From NCBI RefSeq assembly GCF_024139115.2, contig NC_085140.1, positions 315,335,259-315,399,258 of the forward strand: a stretch of DNA of 64,000 nucleotides. The letters run 5' to 3'. The notes beneath the pieces were generated by a model. That model was given only the letters and a program-made list of their open reading frames with translations. It made no database searches and was not told the DNA's origin. Origin of the DNA: Armigeres subalbatus. Taxonomy: Eukaryota > Arthropoda > Insecta > Diptera > Culicidae. Made by a program: the position numbers and the translations under genes. Shown piece after piece: positions 1-11,490 of the stretch. Each line of letters starts with the position of its first letter. Position 1 is the first letter of the stretch.

Positions 1-20
1 TATGTTTCCCGAAAATGATA

Positions 21-211
21 GGGGTAATGACGGCTTTGGCAGGTTTTATTCTATTATTGGCAGGGGGGTTTGTTATGACTGATTGTGCTCAAATTTGGCC
101 CAAACATTCTTTGCATATCAAAGAATATTGTGGAAAAATTTCATAAAATTCGGTCGACAAAAACCCCCCTGCCAATAATAGAACAAAACCTGCCAAAGCC
201 GTCTGTTCCCC
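21..211. mobile_element. TA-flanked MITE with ~50-bp inverted ends
   Basis: The left end (GGGGTAATGACGGC...) and the reverse complement of the right end (GGGGAACAGACGGC...) match for roughly 50 bp. They include the long shared tract with TTTGGCAGG and ATTGGCAGGGGGG. A TA dinucleotide lies on each side (19-20 and 212-213), as expected for Tc1/mariner-type target duplication. There is no coding capacity, so it would be mobilised in trans. Its GGGG-start termini resemble those of the other TA elements in this window. Confidence 0.8.
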
Positions 212-350
212 TACTTCCCGATACACATATCCCAGAATATGACATTTACCTGAAAATGACATAGGTACACCGGAATAAAGTAGGCCATTATCATAACACT
301 ATTTGGCCCAAGGTCATTCGACATGAAAGGGCAATTTAGGCAATTTAGTA

Positions 351-509
351 GGCATTCGCCCGGAATAAGGAAATGGTGGGTGTGATCCCTTCTTTGAATA
401 TATGCGTTTGTCCGGAATAAGGCATCGGTGGATGTTTTCGTTCTTTAGAAATAGATGTTTGCCAGAAATAAGGCGAATGTGGGTTTGATCCTTCTTCCAA
501 ATCAGTCAA
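351..509 (-). repeat. Fragment of the ~60-bp minisatellite family
   Basis: About three diverged units carry a core that reads, on the - strand, as TTCTTT-AAAGAAGGGATCACA...CCACCATTGCCTTA-TCCGGGCAAGCGCC. The same unit forms the large + strand array at 23215-24065, so this is an inverted, short copy of it. No inverted ends or target duplication were found around it. The rest of 212-672 shows no gene. Confidence 0.7.
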
Positions 510-829
510 TGTTATCAATAGGTAAACACAATTACCCTGTTGACCAATTGGTTTTATTATTTTCCGATTGTGAAAAAAAAAAACGGCGAACCGAACTGGC
601 AATTCTGAGCAAGGCCGGGTAAATAATATTCCTTCTGATTCTTCGACCACATATACAGCTACATATGTAAACGGCCCTCCTTAGTCGTGCGGTAAAATTC
701 GCGGCTACAAAGCAAGACCATGCTGAGGGTGGCTGGGTTCGATTCCCGGTGCCGGTCTAGACAATTTTCGGATTGGAAATTGTCTCGACTTCCCTGGGCA
801 TAAAAGTATCATCGTGTTAGCCTCATGAT

Positions 830-1227
830 CAGTGATGGGAAATGTCAATAAAATGTCATGGCATTGCTATTACCAATTTCGTAATAACTTTTTCCAAAAG
901 TCATTTACTTTTCGGGTTTTTTTATTAACATGTAGTACTTAAAAGGTCCTAGAACTTTGTCGAACAGATCATTGTTCTAAATTCAAAGTGTGAGCCACAA
1001 GAGCGAATTTTAAAAAATGTCATGGAGTGTTATGACATTAATGTCATTTGACACTGATTCGGCTCTCACGCCGCCAATATGATATTTAGCGAAGTTACCT
1101 ATTGGAACAAGTTTTCGGGTCCTTTAAGGGCTACATGTTTACATGGAAAACATAATTGTAAATGACTTGTGCAAAAAGTTATTAGCAAAATAGTCCCATG
1201 ACATCGATATGACATTTCCCGTCACTG
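830..1227. mobile_element. hAT-type MITE inserted in the SINE
   Basis: The ends are CAGTGATGGGAAATGTCA and its near-perfect inverse (CAGTGACGGGAAATGTCA when reverse complemented). An exact 8-bp duplication, CTCATGAT, lies at 822-829 and 1228-1235. Removing the element plus one duplication restores the SINE sequence seen at 22887-23174. CAG-type ends and an 8-bp duplication are hallmarks of the hAT superfamily. There is no transposase reading frame in the 398 bp. Confidence 0.88.
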
Positions 1228-1279
1228 CTCATGATATACGAATGCAAAATGGTAACCTGGCCAAGAAACCTCGCAGTTA

Positions 1280-2148
1280 GGGGAAAATGTGGTAAAATGA
1301 ACACGTTAAGGACCTGCGTTAAATTCAATCATAAAACGAAACTAACTTGCAAGTTTAACCACTTAGATCAACAATTTAACTCATATGCTTATTGCACTGA
1401 ACATTGTTTTTGCTAATAAACATCGTTTTACATAGTTTTTCTTCGAAATAAAAAACATCGAAATTTCGTACGTACAAAAATAGTGCGGGTAAAATGAACA
1501 ATTCCTGGTGGTAAAATGAACATCGATTCTAAAACCCTTTTGTAACATTTAATTTTCATTTTTTCAACTCCAGCACCGTAAATATAACCAATTAAGATTA
1601 CGAGAGCCTTTTGAAAAAAAGTTTTTAATTATCAAAATAATAAAAAGAAGAAAAAAAGTTTTGAAATATCAGTTTTCGATATTCGAAGTGGTATCTTGAT
1701 TATTTGATATGGTTTGTTTCTTGAACTTCCGCTTCACAATTGCACAACTTTTATCATAAATTTGTATAAGTTTGATACAAGTGTTCATTTTACCTGCATA
1801 CATGCCATGTGATAAATAACTCTTCCTTTAACGATGCAAAGCAAACATTTTACTATTTACCCCTGCAACATATTTGCGAAGGTTAACCTATTTACCGCTG
1901 TAGTTTAAACCAATTTTATGATGAATTTTTTAATAATTAAACCTTACGGAAAAATGGTTGAAATTACATCAGGCGCAATTTTCACGGCCTCGTTTGATAT
2001 TTTGGATAGTAATAGTTATTCGCCCGGTCTCAAAACCAAAATATTAGCTCAGGTACCTTATGTTATTTAGAAAAAAAAACTTGTGCATACGCCTAATTTA
2101 TGTTTTAATCTCAATATAGCCAACTGTTCATTTTACCAGCTTTTCCCC
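1280..2148. mobile_element. TA-flanked DNA element inserted in the SINE
   Basis: Both ends read GGGGAAAA followed by TGGTAAAATGAAC after two variable bases. The flanking TA (1278-1279 and 2149-2150) is the target duplication. Excision in silico regenerates the SINE context ...GTTAATAACTGTGG. The 869-bp interior is A+T-rich with no transposase frame. Confidence 0.87.
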
Positions 2149-2204
2149 TAATAACTGTGGAAGTGCTAAATGAACACTAAGCTGCGAGGCGGCTCTGTCC
2201 CAGT

Positions 2205-3497
2205 TGTAACTACCAATGACGCCCATGCGTCTGTGGCATGGACGTCCTTACGTCCCGAGCCAGCTCACCTCTTCAATTACTCAGGGTCGGCACAATGTGC
2301 TGGGGAAAACTCACCTGTTGCCTTTTTTCACAACCTGAAAAACTTTCTTTCGGTGCACGCAAAGAACTGATAGCAAAATATATAATTTTAACACCCAAGT
2401 AGAAGGAAATATATTGAAAAAACTAGCTAATTTTGTTGAGAGTTTATTTTAAATTTCCACAATTTATTGAAAAAACTATTAAATCCACTCACGGCTCGAC
2501 TAACTGCTGCTGGTGTTCTCGTCGTCACGTGTCGCTTCTGGATGCCGACGGCGGTTTCTCGATCCGGGTATCTGGAGCGCTTCACCCTTAACGGGCCGGG
2601 GTCCGTTCCGATCGTGGAACGTGGAGGGCTGTCGTAGTGCTAACGACGCTTTAGGGGGGGGGGGGGGGGGGTATGGTTACGGGCGACCGAATAGGTTCAT
2701 CTGGGGGGGGAAACACCCGATCGGCACTAATCTTGCACTTCAGAGGAATTTTCCGAACTACGCGGTTCTTGCACCTTGCCTTTGCCGTTCACTCACTTGC
2801 ACCACGTGTCGTTTTCAACGTTCGACCTGGATGGCGACCTCTCGCTTCACTCGCTGGCCTCACGTTGGCATTAAGGAGGACCAGTTGCCACCAAGTGGCC
2901 ACCAAAGCACTTCAATGTCTCACGAACAAGAATACGGATTTATCCAATTCTGGATTTTGGGAGTGGTATGTTCACTAGAACAGAATAACGAACTTGCAAA
3001 TTTTTGCCGATCACTTTAGATTATAAAACTGGTTGTTTCCAACTGTGTTGCCCAGGAATTAAGAGAGTTGAAAATTGACGGTGGGGTGCTTATATAGACC
3101 ATAGGTACCAGTTTTGGATGGCTTGTTATCTGGTTTTCCTTTCCATTCCATTCCGCCCACAGCATTCGGTGTACAGTATGAAGGTAGGGTACGTGATTTT
3201 GTCACTTTACAAATACTCTCGTGCTCCGAGCGGCTGGATATTTGTGATGGTGTAATATAGTCGAGCAGTGGAACCTAGCTATATGCAATTTCGAATATCT
3301 CGTTGCAATCTATTACTTCCTTTTTTTTATTAGGGTGTACTTTATTGCGCAAATTAATTAGAGAATGTATATAATCAAATTCAAGTTCTTGCGTGATATT
3401 TACATTTACTTTCAGCGATATTTATTTATAATTTTTGTTCGCAATACTGACACCAAAATAGAGTCCTTTTTGGTTGGAACATTTTACGAATGTTACA
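2205..3497 (+). mobile_element. Probable solo LTR inserted in the SINE
   Basis: A 1293-bp block begins TGTAAC and ends GTTACA, the TG...CA form of a long terminal repeat. An exact 4-bp duplication, CAGT, flanks it at 2201-2204 and 3498-3501. The interior is richer in G+C than its surroundings and contains a run of about 19 G near 2653. A TATA-like motif at about 3089 supports + orientation. No gag or pol sequence is present, so recombination to a solo LTR is inferred. A 4-bp duplication fits Ty3/gypsy, but the family was not identified. Confidence 0.65.
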
Positions 3498-3546
3498 CAG
3501 TGTGGAGATGTAATGCCAATAAGAAGAAGAAGAAGAAGATGTAAAC

Positions 3547-4859
3547 GAAGAACCAGAAAGAAAAAAAAATTGTTGCGCCCATTTCAAATGTCAAAACAAG
3601 ATTAAAACATATACTAAGTGATTAACCCTTCCCTCATTGGGTAGTTCTTCGAGATGTTTTTCTTCGGTGTTTGCCCGATGTTTAAATTTGTATTTGCCCG
3701 AAAACATTTGAGTAACTAAATGCGACATCAGTTCTTATTAGGCCGATACAAATATTAAATTTATTTTATTTCCGACAGCTCTTGGAAAACACGAGGGGGG
3801 GAATAAAAAAAATAACAAGAAAACGAAAAAAAAAATCCAAAATGCGAAAAAAAAAAATTGGAATTTTAATGGAAAATGATAGCAAAGAATATGAATATTT
3901 GTTACATATTTATCCAGTAATGAACTTAGCACAAACTTTGTGAAATTAAAAAGTACTGGATCTTATTTCTGTAGAAATTTTGGTTTTTCTTTTTGGGAAA
4001 GTTTTTGCTGATGGACTCTAAACTGTTGAATCCATAACACCAACATTTTTAAAGTACGGCTAGAATTATAAGCTTTTGTTTAAGTCAAGTATGAAGCTCA
4101 AATTGGTTGTACTGGGGCAATGGTCAGGTGTACTTTTGAAATCAGAGATGTGTTAACGAGATGTGTTAACACCGAATTGCCCAACAGTAGGCAATTAAAA
4201 TAGATGTAGCAAAGTCTCGCAGCCATATAGGTATCACAACGCTGATATAATTTGAGAAGGTTAAGGTTGCCTTATTTGTAATGTTGTTAATTTCATGTTC
4301 TCGAAAAATATTCTTGTTCAGACAAAAACAAAAAAATATGATTGTTGATCACAATCTGTAGACCTATCACGACCTGTAAAAATTCCAACTGCACAGAAAC
4401 AATATATTTTGTATCTGATTCTGTTATAAATTTCTAACAGAATATGTTATTTTTATGATAAAATTGTAACATAATTTGATAGTTTTTTATTTCCAGTAGT
4501 GCAGTTTTTGATAGAAATTTAGATATTTTAACAACATCCTGCACCATGTTTCTAACATATTTTGTTATAAAAAATTAGTATAACATAATAACATAGTATG
4601 ATATAATTTTGATATGACCTTCTAGTCGGGAAGCTCTAAAATAAATCTCTATTACTTAGGTAATCAAAGTTACACAATACCTAGGCTATACGGCGTTAGG
4701 ATCGGGTTCTTTCTCAGCACCCATGTACATGTGGCATTCATTAAGTTAGATCCAATTCTCACACACCTACTCTTGTGTTCTGAGCACCTTTTGGGGTACA
4801 TGGGGCCAACGTTAAGGATCTCATATCTCCTATCGACTTTGTTTATTTAGGGTTTAGCC
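3547..4859. other. A+T-rich stretch without a gene; one dispersed repeat
   Basis: Positions 3715-3795 (TGCGACATCRGTTCTTATTA... with GCCGATACAAATATTAAATT) recur inverted at about 12640-12712, so this is a dispersed repeat. It is followed by long A-runs (3803-3860). Positions 4380-4640 hold loose TAACA/TGTTA motifs. No coding region is supported. Confidence 0.6.
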
Positions 4860-5885
4860 TGGGTCTACCTCTCCTGCGATGTCCTGTCGGATTCTAGCGC
4901 TTGCTTGCAGATTTCGTATCTGCTCTTACGTTGTCTGTGGCCGGCATACGCCCATTAACACTGTGGAGTTGCCGTTGATATTGGATCTCGATGGCATCGT
5001 CGATGGGGCTCAGCATTCGGGATCCAGTTGTGAGCCCACCAGGCCCGAGCTGTAAATCATAGACATCGGGTGATGAATACTTGAAATCTGTGTGATCTCT
5101 GTCACTACGCACCAAGTCTTACTGGCGTATAACATCATAGATTTCACGTTAGAGTTGAGTATTCGAGGTTTGGTGTATTGCCTGGACAGATTGGATCTCC
5201 ATGTTCTATGTGATCTTGGTCCGTCCGTTTGGTTTCGACCTTCTCCACTGTTTGCCCGGCTACATTGGAGTTGGAGTTGTTCACATCAAATGATTTGGGT
5301 TTGTTGACGTTGATGAGTGGGAGCATACGACCAGGTCATTCAGTTTACTCTAGTTGATAGAGCGCTGTGGCGTTAGTAGAGCAGTATGATGATCTCGTTC
5401 GTTTGCTCTATGGAGGTAGACTGCAATAGAGGCCCATGATTTCGCCGACTACGATGAACGATACACCCTTGTCTCACTCTTGTACTCACTCATGATTACG
5501 TGGTCAAATAGTACCAAATAGAGGGACTCTTGAAATTCAATGACCTGCTCCAGGATGATGCAAAGCGTGACAGAATGGTTCTCACATGATCGTCCGAGGC
5601 GGAATCCTGCCTGCTGCCGTCGGAGAATTGTCAACCTTTCCCTATATCTGAATTAGGAGAGGTTGTCAAAACTAGAAGAAGTTGTTGTAAGTGGTCGAGC
5701 CAACGTTTCAGCTGATCAACTGGATCGATGAGTGACTGACATGTCGCGTCTTTATCTATCAACCACGGATTTGTCCTTGCTTCATTCAGGCGTCGTGAAA
5801 TATTGAAGAGGAAATGAATATCGCCGGTTGTTGCGGGTTTCCTCCCATCGCATCGTCGGCCGGGAAGTCAACCAGCGATCGCTTC
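4860..5885 (-). pseudogene. Non-LTR retrotransposon reverse transcriptase relic
   Basis: Reading on the - strand from about 5885 down, short blocks appear in several frames in the order expected of a LINE ORF2. First comes a linker with LKRWLDHLQQLL. Next, at 5449-5634, is the RT finger region QQAGFRLGRSCENHSVTL followed by LYLVLFDH. At 5144-5326 is a thumb region with VAGQTVEKVE. At about 5100-5160 is SNVKSMMLYASKTW, which resembles the usual LLY-SETW block. Many stops and frameshifts and a missing catalytic YADD block make it dead. The clade is probably RTE-like, but this is not certain. Confidence 0.7.
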
Positions 5886-5934
5886 AACGTCTGCAGCCAG
5901 CAACATTTGGCTTACTTCCCAGACCTGTTTTTAG

Positions 5935-6360
5935 TTGGCTGGACTAGTATTTGACTCCTCTGGAAATGGATCGGCTGAAAACGGAGACGATGCCTTCTTG
6001 AGTCCACAATAAACGCAGCGCTGACATCGCGTTTGACTATCATATTCTAATTGGCAACGCATTGCTCGGATTCAGCGGTGTCAGGAGAGGCTCGGGCGAC
6101 GAATTAACATTGACCGACAAAAAGATAAAACTGTGAATAAATCGTTCGTTGAAGACCTTAGAACTCGAGTAGTAGATGTTCTCGAAGGAGACAGCGTAGA
6201 AGATAAGTGGACAGTGAAGAATGCTTTTATCGAAATCGGCGAGAAAAACTTGAGTGAGCTGCTCACTCAGGGAAGAGAGTGGATCACATATGTAACCCGG
6301 CGGAAGATTAAAGAGCGTGGAGAAGCAAAGGATGAGGAACGTGAAGAATCAAAGGAGTAA
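5935..6360 (+). pseudogene. LINE endonuclease C-terminus and linker relic
   Basis: Fragments in shifting frames match the end of an AP-type endonuclease (DIAF-DYH-LIG, cf. the SDHHL motif, near 6030-6060). They continue into the linker ahead of the RT, where 6091-6357 is open and carries KSFVEDLRTRV and EDKWTVKNAF. The same linker type precedes the reverse transcriptase in RTE-like LINEs. It lies head to head with the - strand relic at 4860-5885. The RT that should follow is absent. Confidence 0.55.
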
Positions 6361-7045
6361 AGTAGAGTCTGTCAGCGGTATGTGTCCCTGTAACTGGGAG
6401 TCGGGCACTGCTGAATACAGGACAGGCGGGCATGGGTAGACTTCCTGATCGATGAAGAATGGATTGCTGCAGCAACCGGTGGTTATTGCACCAATCACTC
6501 TTTGACTTGAACATCTGAAATCTTGGTTCGAGAACTTCGAACAGCGTCTTCAAGTCTCAGCCAGCGTTCTACAAGAAGCACCCATCCGAGGTATACAATT
6601 TGAACTACCAGCTAATGATCACGAAGCGCTATATTATTTAGTAATGCGACGCTCATTTATGCTGAGTGGACTCAAAGAGCTGACCGTTTGCTTTTTTTGC
6701 GGCGTCTCACCATCAAAGTCAGCAGGACCAGGATGTTGAGTGTCAATGGGATCAGCCCCGCAAACTTTGCAGTAGCCGGACGATCGGAGGATTTCAATAT
6801 CTTGACAGTCTGATATCATCAGATAGCGAAATTGGGATCGACATGGAATCACGAGCTGGGGATAACTTTGCGAGTTATCGAAATATTTGGAAACACAACC
6901 GGATTGATCAACCATGTACCACTCGATCTTGAAACGTGTTGAATATAGGCAAAGATAACGCAGATGATGTTTAAAATTTACAATTCGGACGACCTTTCAT
7001 CTGGATAGCGTGTGCCGAGCAACATAAAAGCTATCGAATACCAAT
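6361..7045. other. No recognisable feature
   Basis: No protein similarity, repeat pair or RNA structure was seen here. Confidence 0.4.
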
Positions 7046-7222
7046 AACAATATGTAGATCTTGTCATAAGACGAGTTCGGACAATCCCATTGAAATTCCA
7101 CCACTTAATTGTATCTTGACAGATACGTATTTCGACCTCAACAGTAAGGCCGACTTCAGTGTCTTGTACTTGACTCGACTTGAAGAAAATGATCGCAGCT
7201 TACACTATTCATACTATGCGTA

Positions 7223-7294
7223 GGTATAATAATTTATCTAAGCACTTATCTAGGTGCATTTACTTACTGCAGTACTTAGATAAATTATTATACC
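7223..7294. mobile_element. 72-bp TA-flanked MITE inside the left arm
   Basis: GGTATAATAATTTATCTAAG at the left and its inverse at the right end form 20+ bp inverted ends around a tiny loop. TA flanks it at 7221-7222 and 7295-7296. The opposite arm (near 11610) lacks it, so it inserted after the foldback formed. Confidence 0.8.
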
Positions 7295-7847
7295 TACCGC
7301 CATCGGGGGTGACAATGGGTCTGGGGGGTGAGAATGGGTCATCGCTCTCACTGGCAGCCTGGAGGTCGGATAGCAAAATCGTTCAAAAAGGTCTCTTATA
7401 TTTTAGTCTTCTTGCCCTCAGATACATTCAATCTATTCTACAAGCATTCTAAGTACCGTCAACTGGGGGGAAGATGATCATTGAGGTGAAGATGATCATT
7501 TGATTTGTCAGTCAAAAGTGCCAAATTTTTTTATGAAACGGTAGTCAACAATATTCTCCGTTCAAGTAATGTTACCACTAGGTAGAAATCCGAGTTTTCG
7601 ATTGTAATCATGAAAATGTATTTTGTGGAAGAAAGAGAGGTAGTCATAAATGACGCTATTTTCGTTTCAAATATTGACTTCGTAGACTTCTTTACGTAGT
7701 AAATTCAACATTCATACAAATAACCTAGTGTATTTTGACTACTAGGTCATAATGATTTTAGTTGATCAACTTCACCCCAAACCAGATTACTCAAAAAATG
7801 TGTGATAATTTAATTTATTTTAATAAATGCGAACGCATTTCAGAAAA

Positions 7848-10800
7848 CTATTATTATTATTTAATCAGACTAAGGCCGAAGTGGCCTGTGCGGTATATAA
7901 GAGTCTTCTCCATTCGGCTCGGTCCATGGCTACACGTCGCCAACCACGCAGTCTACGGAGGGTCCGCAAGTCATCTTCCACCTGATCGATCCACCTTGCC
8001 CGCTGCGCACCTCGCCTTCTTGTGCCCGTCGGATCGTTGTCGAGAACCATTTTCACCGGGTTACTGTCCGACATTCTGGCTACGTGCCCGGCCCATCGCA
8101 GTCGTCCGATTTTCGCGGTGTGAACGATGGATGGTTCAACCAACTGGTGTTTCATTCGCCTCCTTCACGTACTGTCCGCCATCTGCACCCCACCATAGAT
8201 GGAGCGCAGCACTTTCCTTTCGAAAACTCCCATTGCGCGTTGGTCCTCCACAAGCATCGTTCAAGTCTCGTGTCCGTATGGACTACCGCTCTAATGAGCG
8301 TTTTGTAGATTGTCAGTTTGGTACGGCGGCGAACTCTATTCGATCGGAGCGTCTTGCGGAGTCAAAGTACGTACGATTTCCAGCCACTATGCGTCTCCGA
8401 ATTTCTCTGCTGGTGTCATTTCGGCAGTCACCAGTGAGCCCAAGTACACAAATTCTTCTACCACCTCGATTTCGTCACCACCGATGCAAACTCGCGGTGG
8501 GTGGCTCACATTGTCTTCTCTTGAACCTCTTCCTATCATGTACTTCGTCTTCGACGTGTTGATGACTAGTCCGATCCGCTTAGCTTCCCTCTTCAGTCTG
8601 ATGTAGGCTTCCTCCATCTTCTCAAAGTTACGTGCAATAATATCTATGTCGTCGGCGAAACCAAATAGCTGGACGGACTTATTGAAAATTGTACCACTCG
8701 TGTTAATCCCTGCTCTTCGTATTACCCCTTCCAAAGCGATGTTGAATAGCAAACACGAAAGACCATCACCTTGCCGTAACCCTCTGCGGGTTTCGAAGGG
8801 ACTCGAGAATGCCCCTGAAACTCGAACTACGCACATCACCCGATCCATCGTCGCTTTGATCAATCGTGTCAGTTTATCCGGAAAACCGTGTTCGTACATT
8901 AGCTGCCATAGCTGGTCCCGATCGATTGTATCATATGCGGCTTTGAAGTCGATGAATAGATGATGTGTGGGCACGTTGTATTCGCGGCATTTCTGCAGTA
9001 CTTGGCGAATGGCGAACACCTGGTCCGTGGTGGAGCGTTCGCCCATAAAACCCGCCTGGTACTGCCCCACGAACTCCCTTGCAGTTGGTGCTAGTCGACG
9101 GCATAAAATTTGGGAGAGTACCTTGTAGGCGGTGTTCAGCAATGTGATTGCGCGGTAGTTGCTACAATCCAGCTTATCGCCCTTTTTGTAGATGGGACAC
9201 ACGACACCTTCCATCCACTCCTGCGGCAAAACTTCCTCCTCCCAAATCTTGGTAATGACCCAGTGCAGCGCTCACCACCGTGTTTAAATAGCTCTCCTGG
9301 TAGCTGTTCTTCAGCCGGCCAATCTCCTCCTGGATTTCCTGGAGATCCGGAGCCGGTAGAATTATGTCCTGCGCGCGTTCTCCCAGGTCCATCACCATAC
9401 CGCCATCTTCGTCTGCCACATCGCCATTCAGGTGTTCTTCGTAGTGCTGCCGCCACCTTTGGATCACCTCACGCTCGTTCGTAAGAAGGTTCCCGTTTAT
9501 GTCCTTACACATATCAGGCTGTGACACGTGGCCCTTACGTGAACGGTTTAACTTCTCATAGAACTTTCGTGTGTTATTAGCGCGGTACAGTTGCTCCGTT
9601 TCTTCCCGGTCTCGATCTTCCTGCTGGCGCTTTTTACTCCGGAAAATCGAGTTTTGTCTGTTCCGCGCCTGTTTATATCGTGCCTCGTTCGCCCTCGTGC
9701 GGTGTTGCAGCAATCTCGCCCATGTTGCATTCTTCTCTTCCACTAACTGCTCACATTCGCCGTCATACCAGTCGTTTCTCTGATCCGGGGGCACCGTGCC
9801 AAGTGCAGCGGTTGCGGTGCTACCAATGGCGGATCGAATGTCTCTCCAGCCATCTTCCAGAGACGCTGCGCCTAGCTGCTCTTCCGTTGGAAGTGCCACT
9901 TCCAGCTGCTGCGCGTATTCTTGGGCTAGTCTACCATCTTGTAGCCGCCAATGTTAAGCCGCGGCGTCCGACTTCGACGCGTGTTGTACACCGTCGAGAG
10001 TTTTGAGCGCAGGCATACTGCAACGAGGTAGTGGTCGGATTCAATATTCGCACTGCGGTAAGTGCGGACGTTCGTGATGTCGGAGAAGAATTTACCGTCG
10101 ATTAGAACGTGGTCGATTTGGTTTTCCGTTTCTTGGTTAGGTGATCTCCATGTGGCCTTGTGGATATTTTTGCGGGGAAAGAAGGTGCTTCGGACTACCA
10201 TTCCGCGGGAGGCTGCGAAGTTTATGCATCGTTGGCCGTTGTCATTCGATACGGTGTGCAGACTATCCGGTCCGATGACCGGTCTATACATTTCCTCCCT
10301 TCCTACCTGTGCGTTCATGTCACCGATGACGATTTTAACGTCCCGCAGTGGGCATCAATCGTATGTCTGCTCCAGCTGTGCGTAGAACGCTTCTTTCTCG
10401 TCGTCGGGTCTCCCTTCGTGTGGGCAGTGCACGTTGATAATGCTATAGTTGAAGAAACGGCCTTTAATCCTCAGCTTGCACATCCTTGCGTTGATTGGCT
10501 GCCACCCAATCACGCGTTGGCGCATCTTACCCAGCACTATGAAGCCGGTTCCCAGCTCGTTGGTGGTGCCACAGCTTTGGTAGAAGGTAGCCGCTCGATG
10601 CCCGCTTTTCCACACTTTCTGTCCTGTCCAGCAAATCTCCTGCAGCGCCACGACGTCGAAGTTGCGGGATGTAATTCATCGTAGATCATCCTGTCGCAAC
10701 CTGCGAAACCCTAGCGACTTGCAATCCCATGTTCCAAGCTTCCATTCGTGAGCCTGTATTCGTCTCCTAGGTCTTTGCTGATTATATCGAGTCGCATTTT
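7848..10800 (-). pseudogene. RTE-like LINE ORF2 (family 1), largest copy
   Basis: The - strand encodes, in order, an AP-type endonuclease (10651-10355, with ALQEICWTGQ, then 10318-9926, ending NIESDHYLVAV). A basic linker follows (9899 to about 9270, RNDWYDGECEQLVEEKNATW). The reverse transcriptase is at 9229-8387 (QYQAGFMGERSTTDQ, FIDFKAAYDTIDR, GLRQGDGLSCLLFN and the catalytic FADDID). The C-terminal tail is at 8155-7865 (GRLRWAGHVARM). Layout and motifs fit the RTE clade, including JAM1-type mosquito elements. Breaks include a frameshift near 10320-10355, a deletion plus frameshift near 9270-9230 and another break near 8390-8160. The 3' end is an (ATT)n tail at 7848-7860. The endonuclease would nick target DNA and prime reverse transcription of its own RNA. 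Confidence 0.85.
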
Positions 10801-10906
10801 CTCTCATATTGTTCGTAATTATTGGTTTTTCTAGGCGGCTTATTGGGCCTGCGCAAACCTCCTGTCTCGTCGGAGGCCGTCGTGTCAGGGCTGTTTAGCG
10901 TCCCAC

Positions 10907-11105
10907 CTAACACCAGGACTTGGGCTTGTGCGCTTTGAGCGGCACACGGTCGCTGGTGGGGCCTACTTGCGGATACATGCAGCTTTTTATAGAGGTTTAA
11001 CAGGGCCCACTGTCAAACCCCACCACATCCTAGGCAAGCCCCACAACTCGCAGATGGCCTGGGGAGGGATCGTCAAGCCCTTGGACATAGTCCCTGCTGC
11101 CCCCA
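10907..11105 (-). repeat. 5'-leader module shared with the R1-clade LINE
   Basis: This 200-bp stretch, upstream of the RTE-like ORF on the - strand, clearly matches 62508-62700, upstream of ORF1 of the R1-clade element on the same strand. Shared blocks include GAGCGGCACA, GAGGTTTAACAGGGCCC and AAGCCCTTGGACRTAGTCCC. It may be a 5'UTR acquired by one family from the other, or an R1 5' fragment inserted beside the RTE copy. Confidence 0.7.
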
Positions 11106-11195
11106 GAAAACTAAAGTTGTTGATTATTGCAACGTATAGCATAGCAGTACATGTTTTGAAAATATTTGTTTCGATTTAAAATGTAAACACACATT

Positions 11196-11490
11196 AAACC
11201 GTCTAAGACGAATTAAGTACTGTCCATTTAATTCTACCAGTTAATTTTCGTTATCTTTGCAGATACGTATTTCGACCACAACTGTTGTGGTCGTCTTCAG
11301 TGTCTTGTGCCGGCTCGACTTAGTCGACTTAGTCGAGTTAAGTACAAGACACTGAAGACGACCACACAGTTGTGGTCGAAATACGTATCTGCAAAGATAA
11401 CGAAAATTAACTGGTGGAATTAAATGGACAGTACTTAATTCGTCTTAGACGGTTTAATACATTCCACTAAAAGTGCTCAATATATTTTTG
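11196..11490 (-). mobile_element. Small foldback (copy b), nested in copy a
   Basis: About 255 bp is a near-perfect palindrome centred near 11325, with arms from AAACCGTCTAAGACGAATTA. An exact 13-bp duplication, GTAAACACACATT, lies at 11183-11195 and 11491-11503. As in copy a, the right end carries a non-palindromic tail (AATACATTCCACTAAAAGTG...). The arms contain the GATACGTATTTCGACC and ACACTGAAGACG blocks shared by all three copies. Confidence 0.85.

Larger units (their letters stand above)
673..3538 (+). mobile_element. Feilai: Feilai-type tRNA-derived SINE, split by three insertions
   Basis: A tRNA-like 5' head (673-760) contains a B-box, GGTTCGATTCC, at 736-746. The body follows in four blocks: 673-829, 1236-1279, 2149-2204 and 3498-3538. 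The tail is (GAA)n. Joined in order, the blocks collinearly match the reverse complement of the uninterrupted SINE at 22887-23174. ATGTAAAC lies on both sides (665-672 and 3539-3546) and is taken as the SINE's own target duplication. It would be transcribed by RNA polymerase III and mobilised by a LINE in trans. The interruptions show that it is old and dead. Confidence 0.85.

Noticed and set aside
673..760. A tRNA gene (A- and B-box like sequence)
   Set aside because: The tRNA-like part continues into the Feilai SINE body and has no cloverleaf 3' half; it is a SINE head.
2170..2370. A small protein crossing the SINE/LTR junction
   Set aside because: The frame spans an insertion boundary and is accidental.
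2513..3019. A 168-codon protein
   Set aside because: It lies wholly inside the probable solo LTR, runs through a poly-G tract as poly-Gly and has no motif.
7762..8562. A 266-codon + strand protein
   Set aside because: It is antisense to the RTE-like LINE ORF2 and has no independent support.
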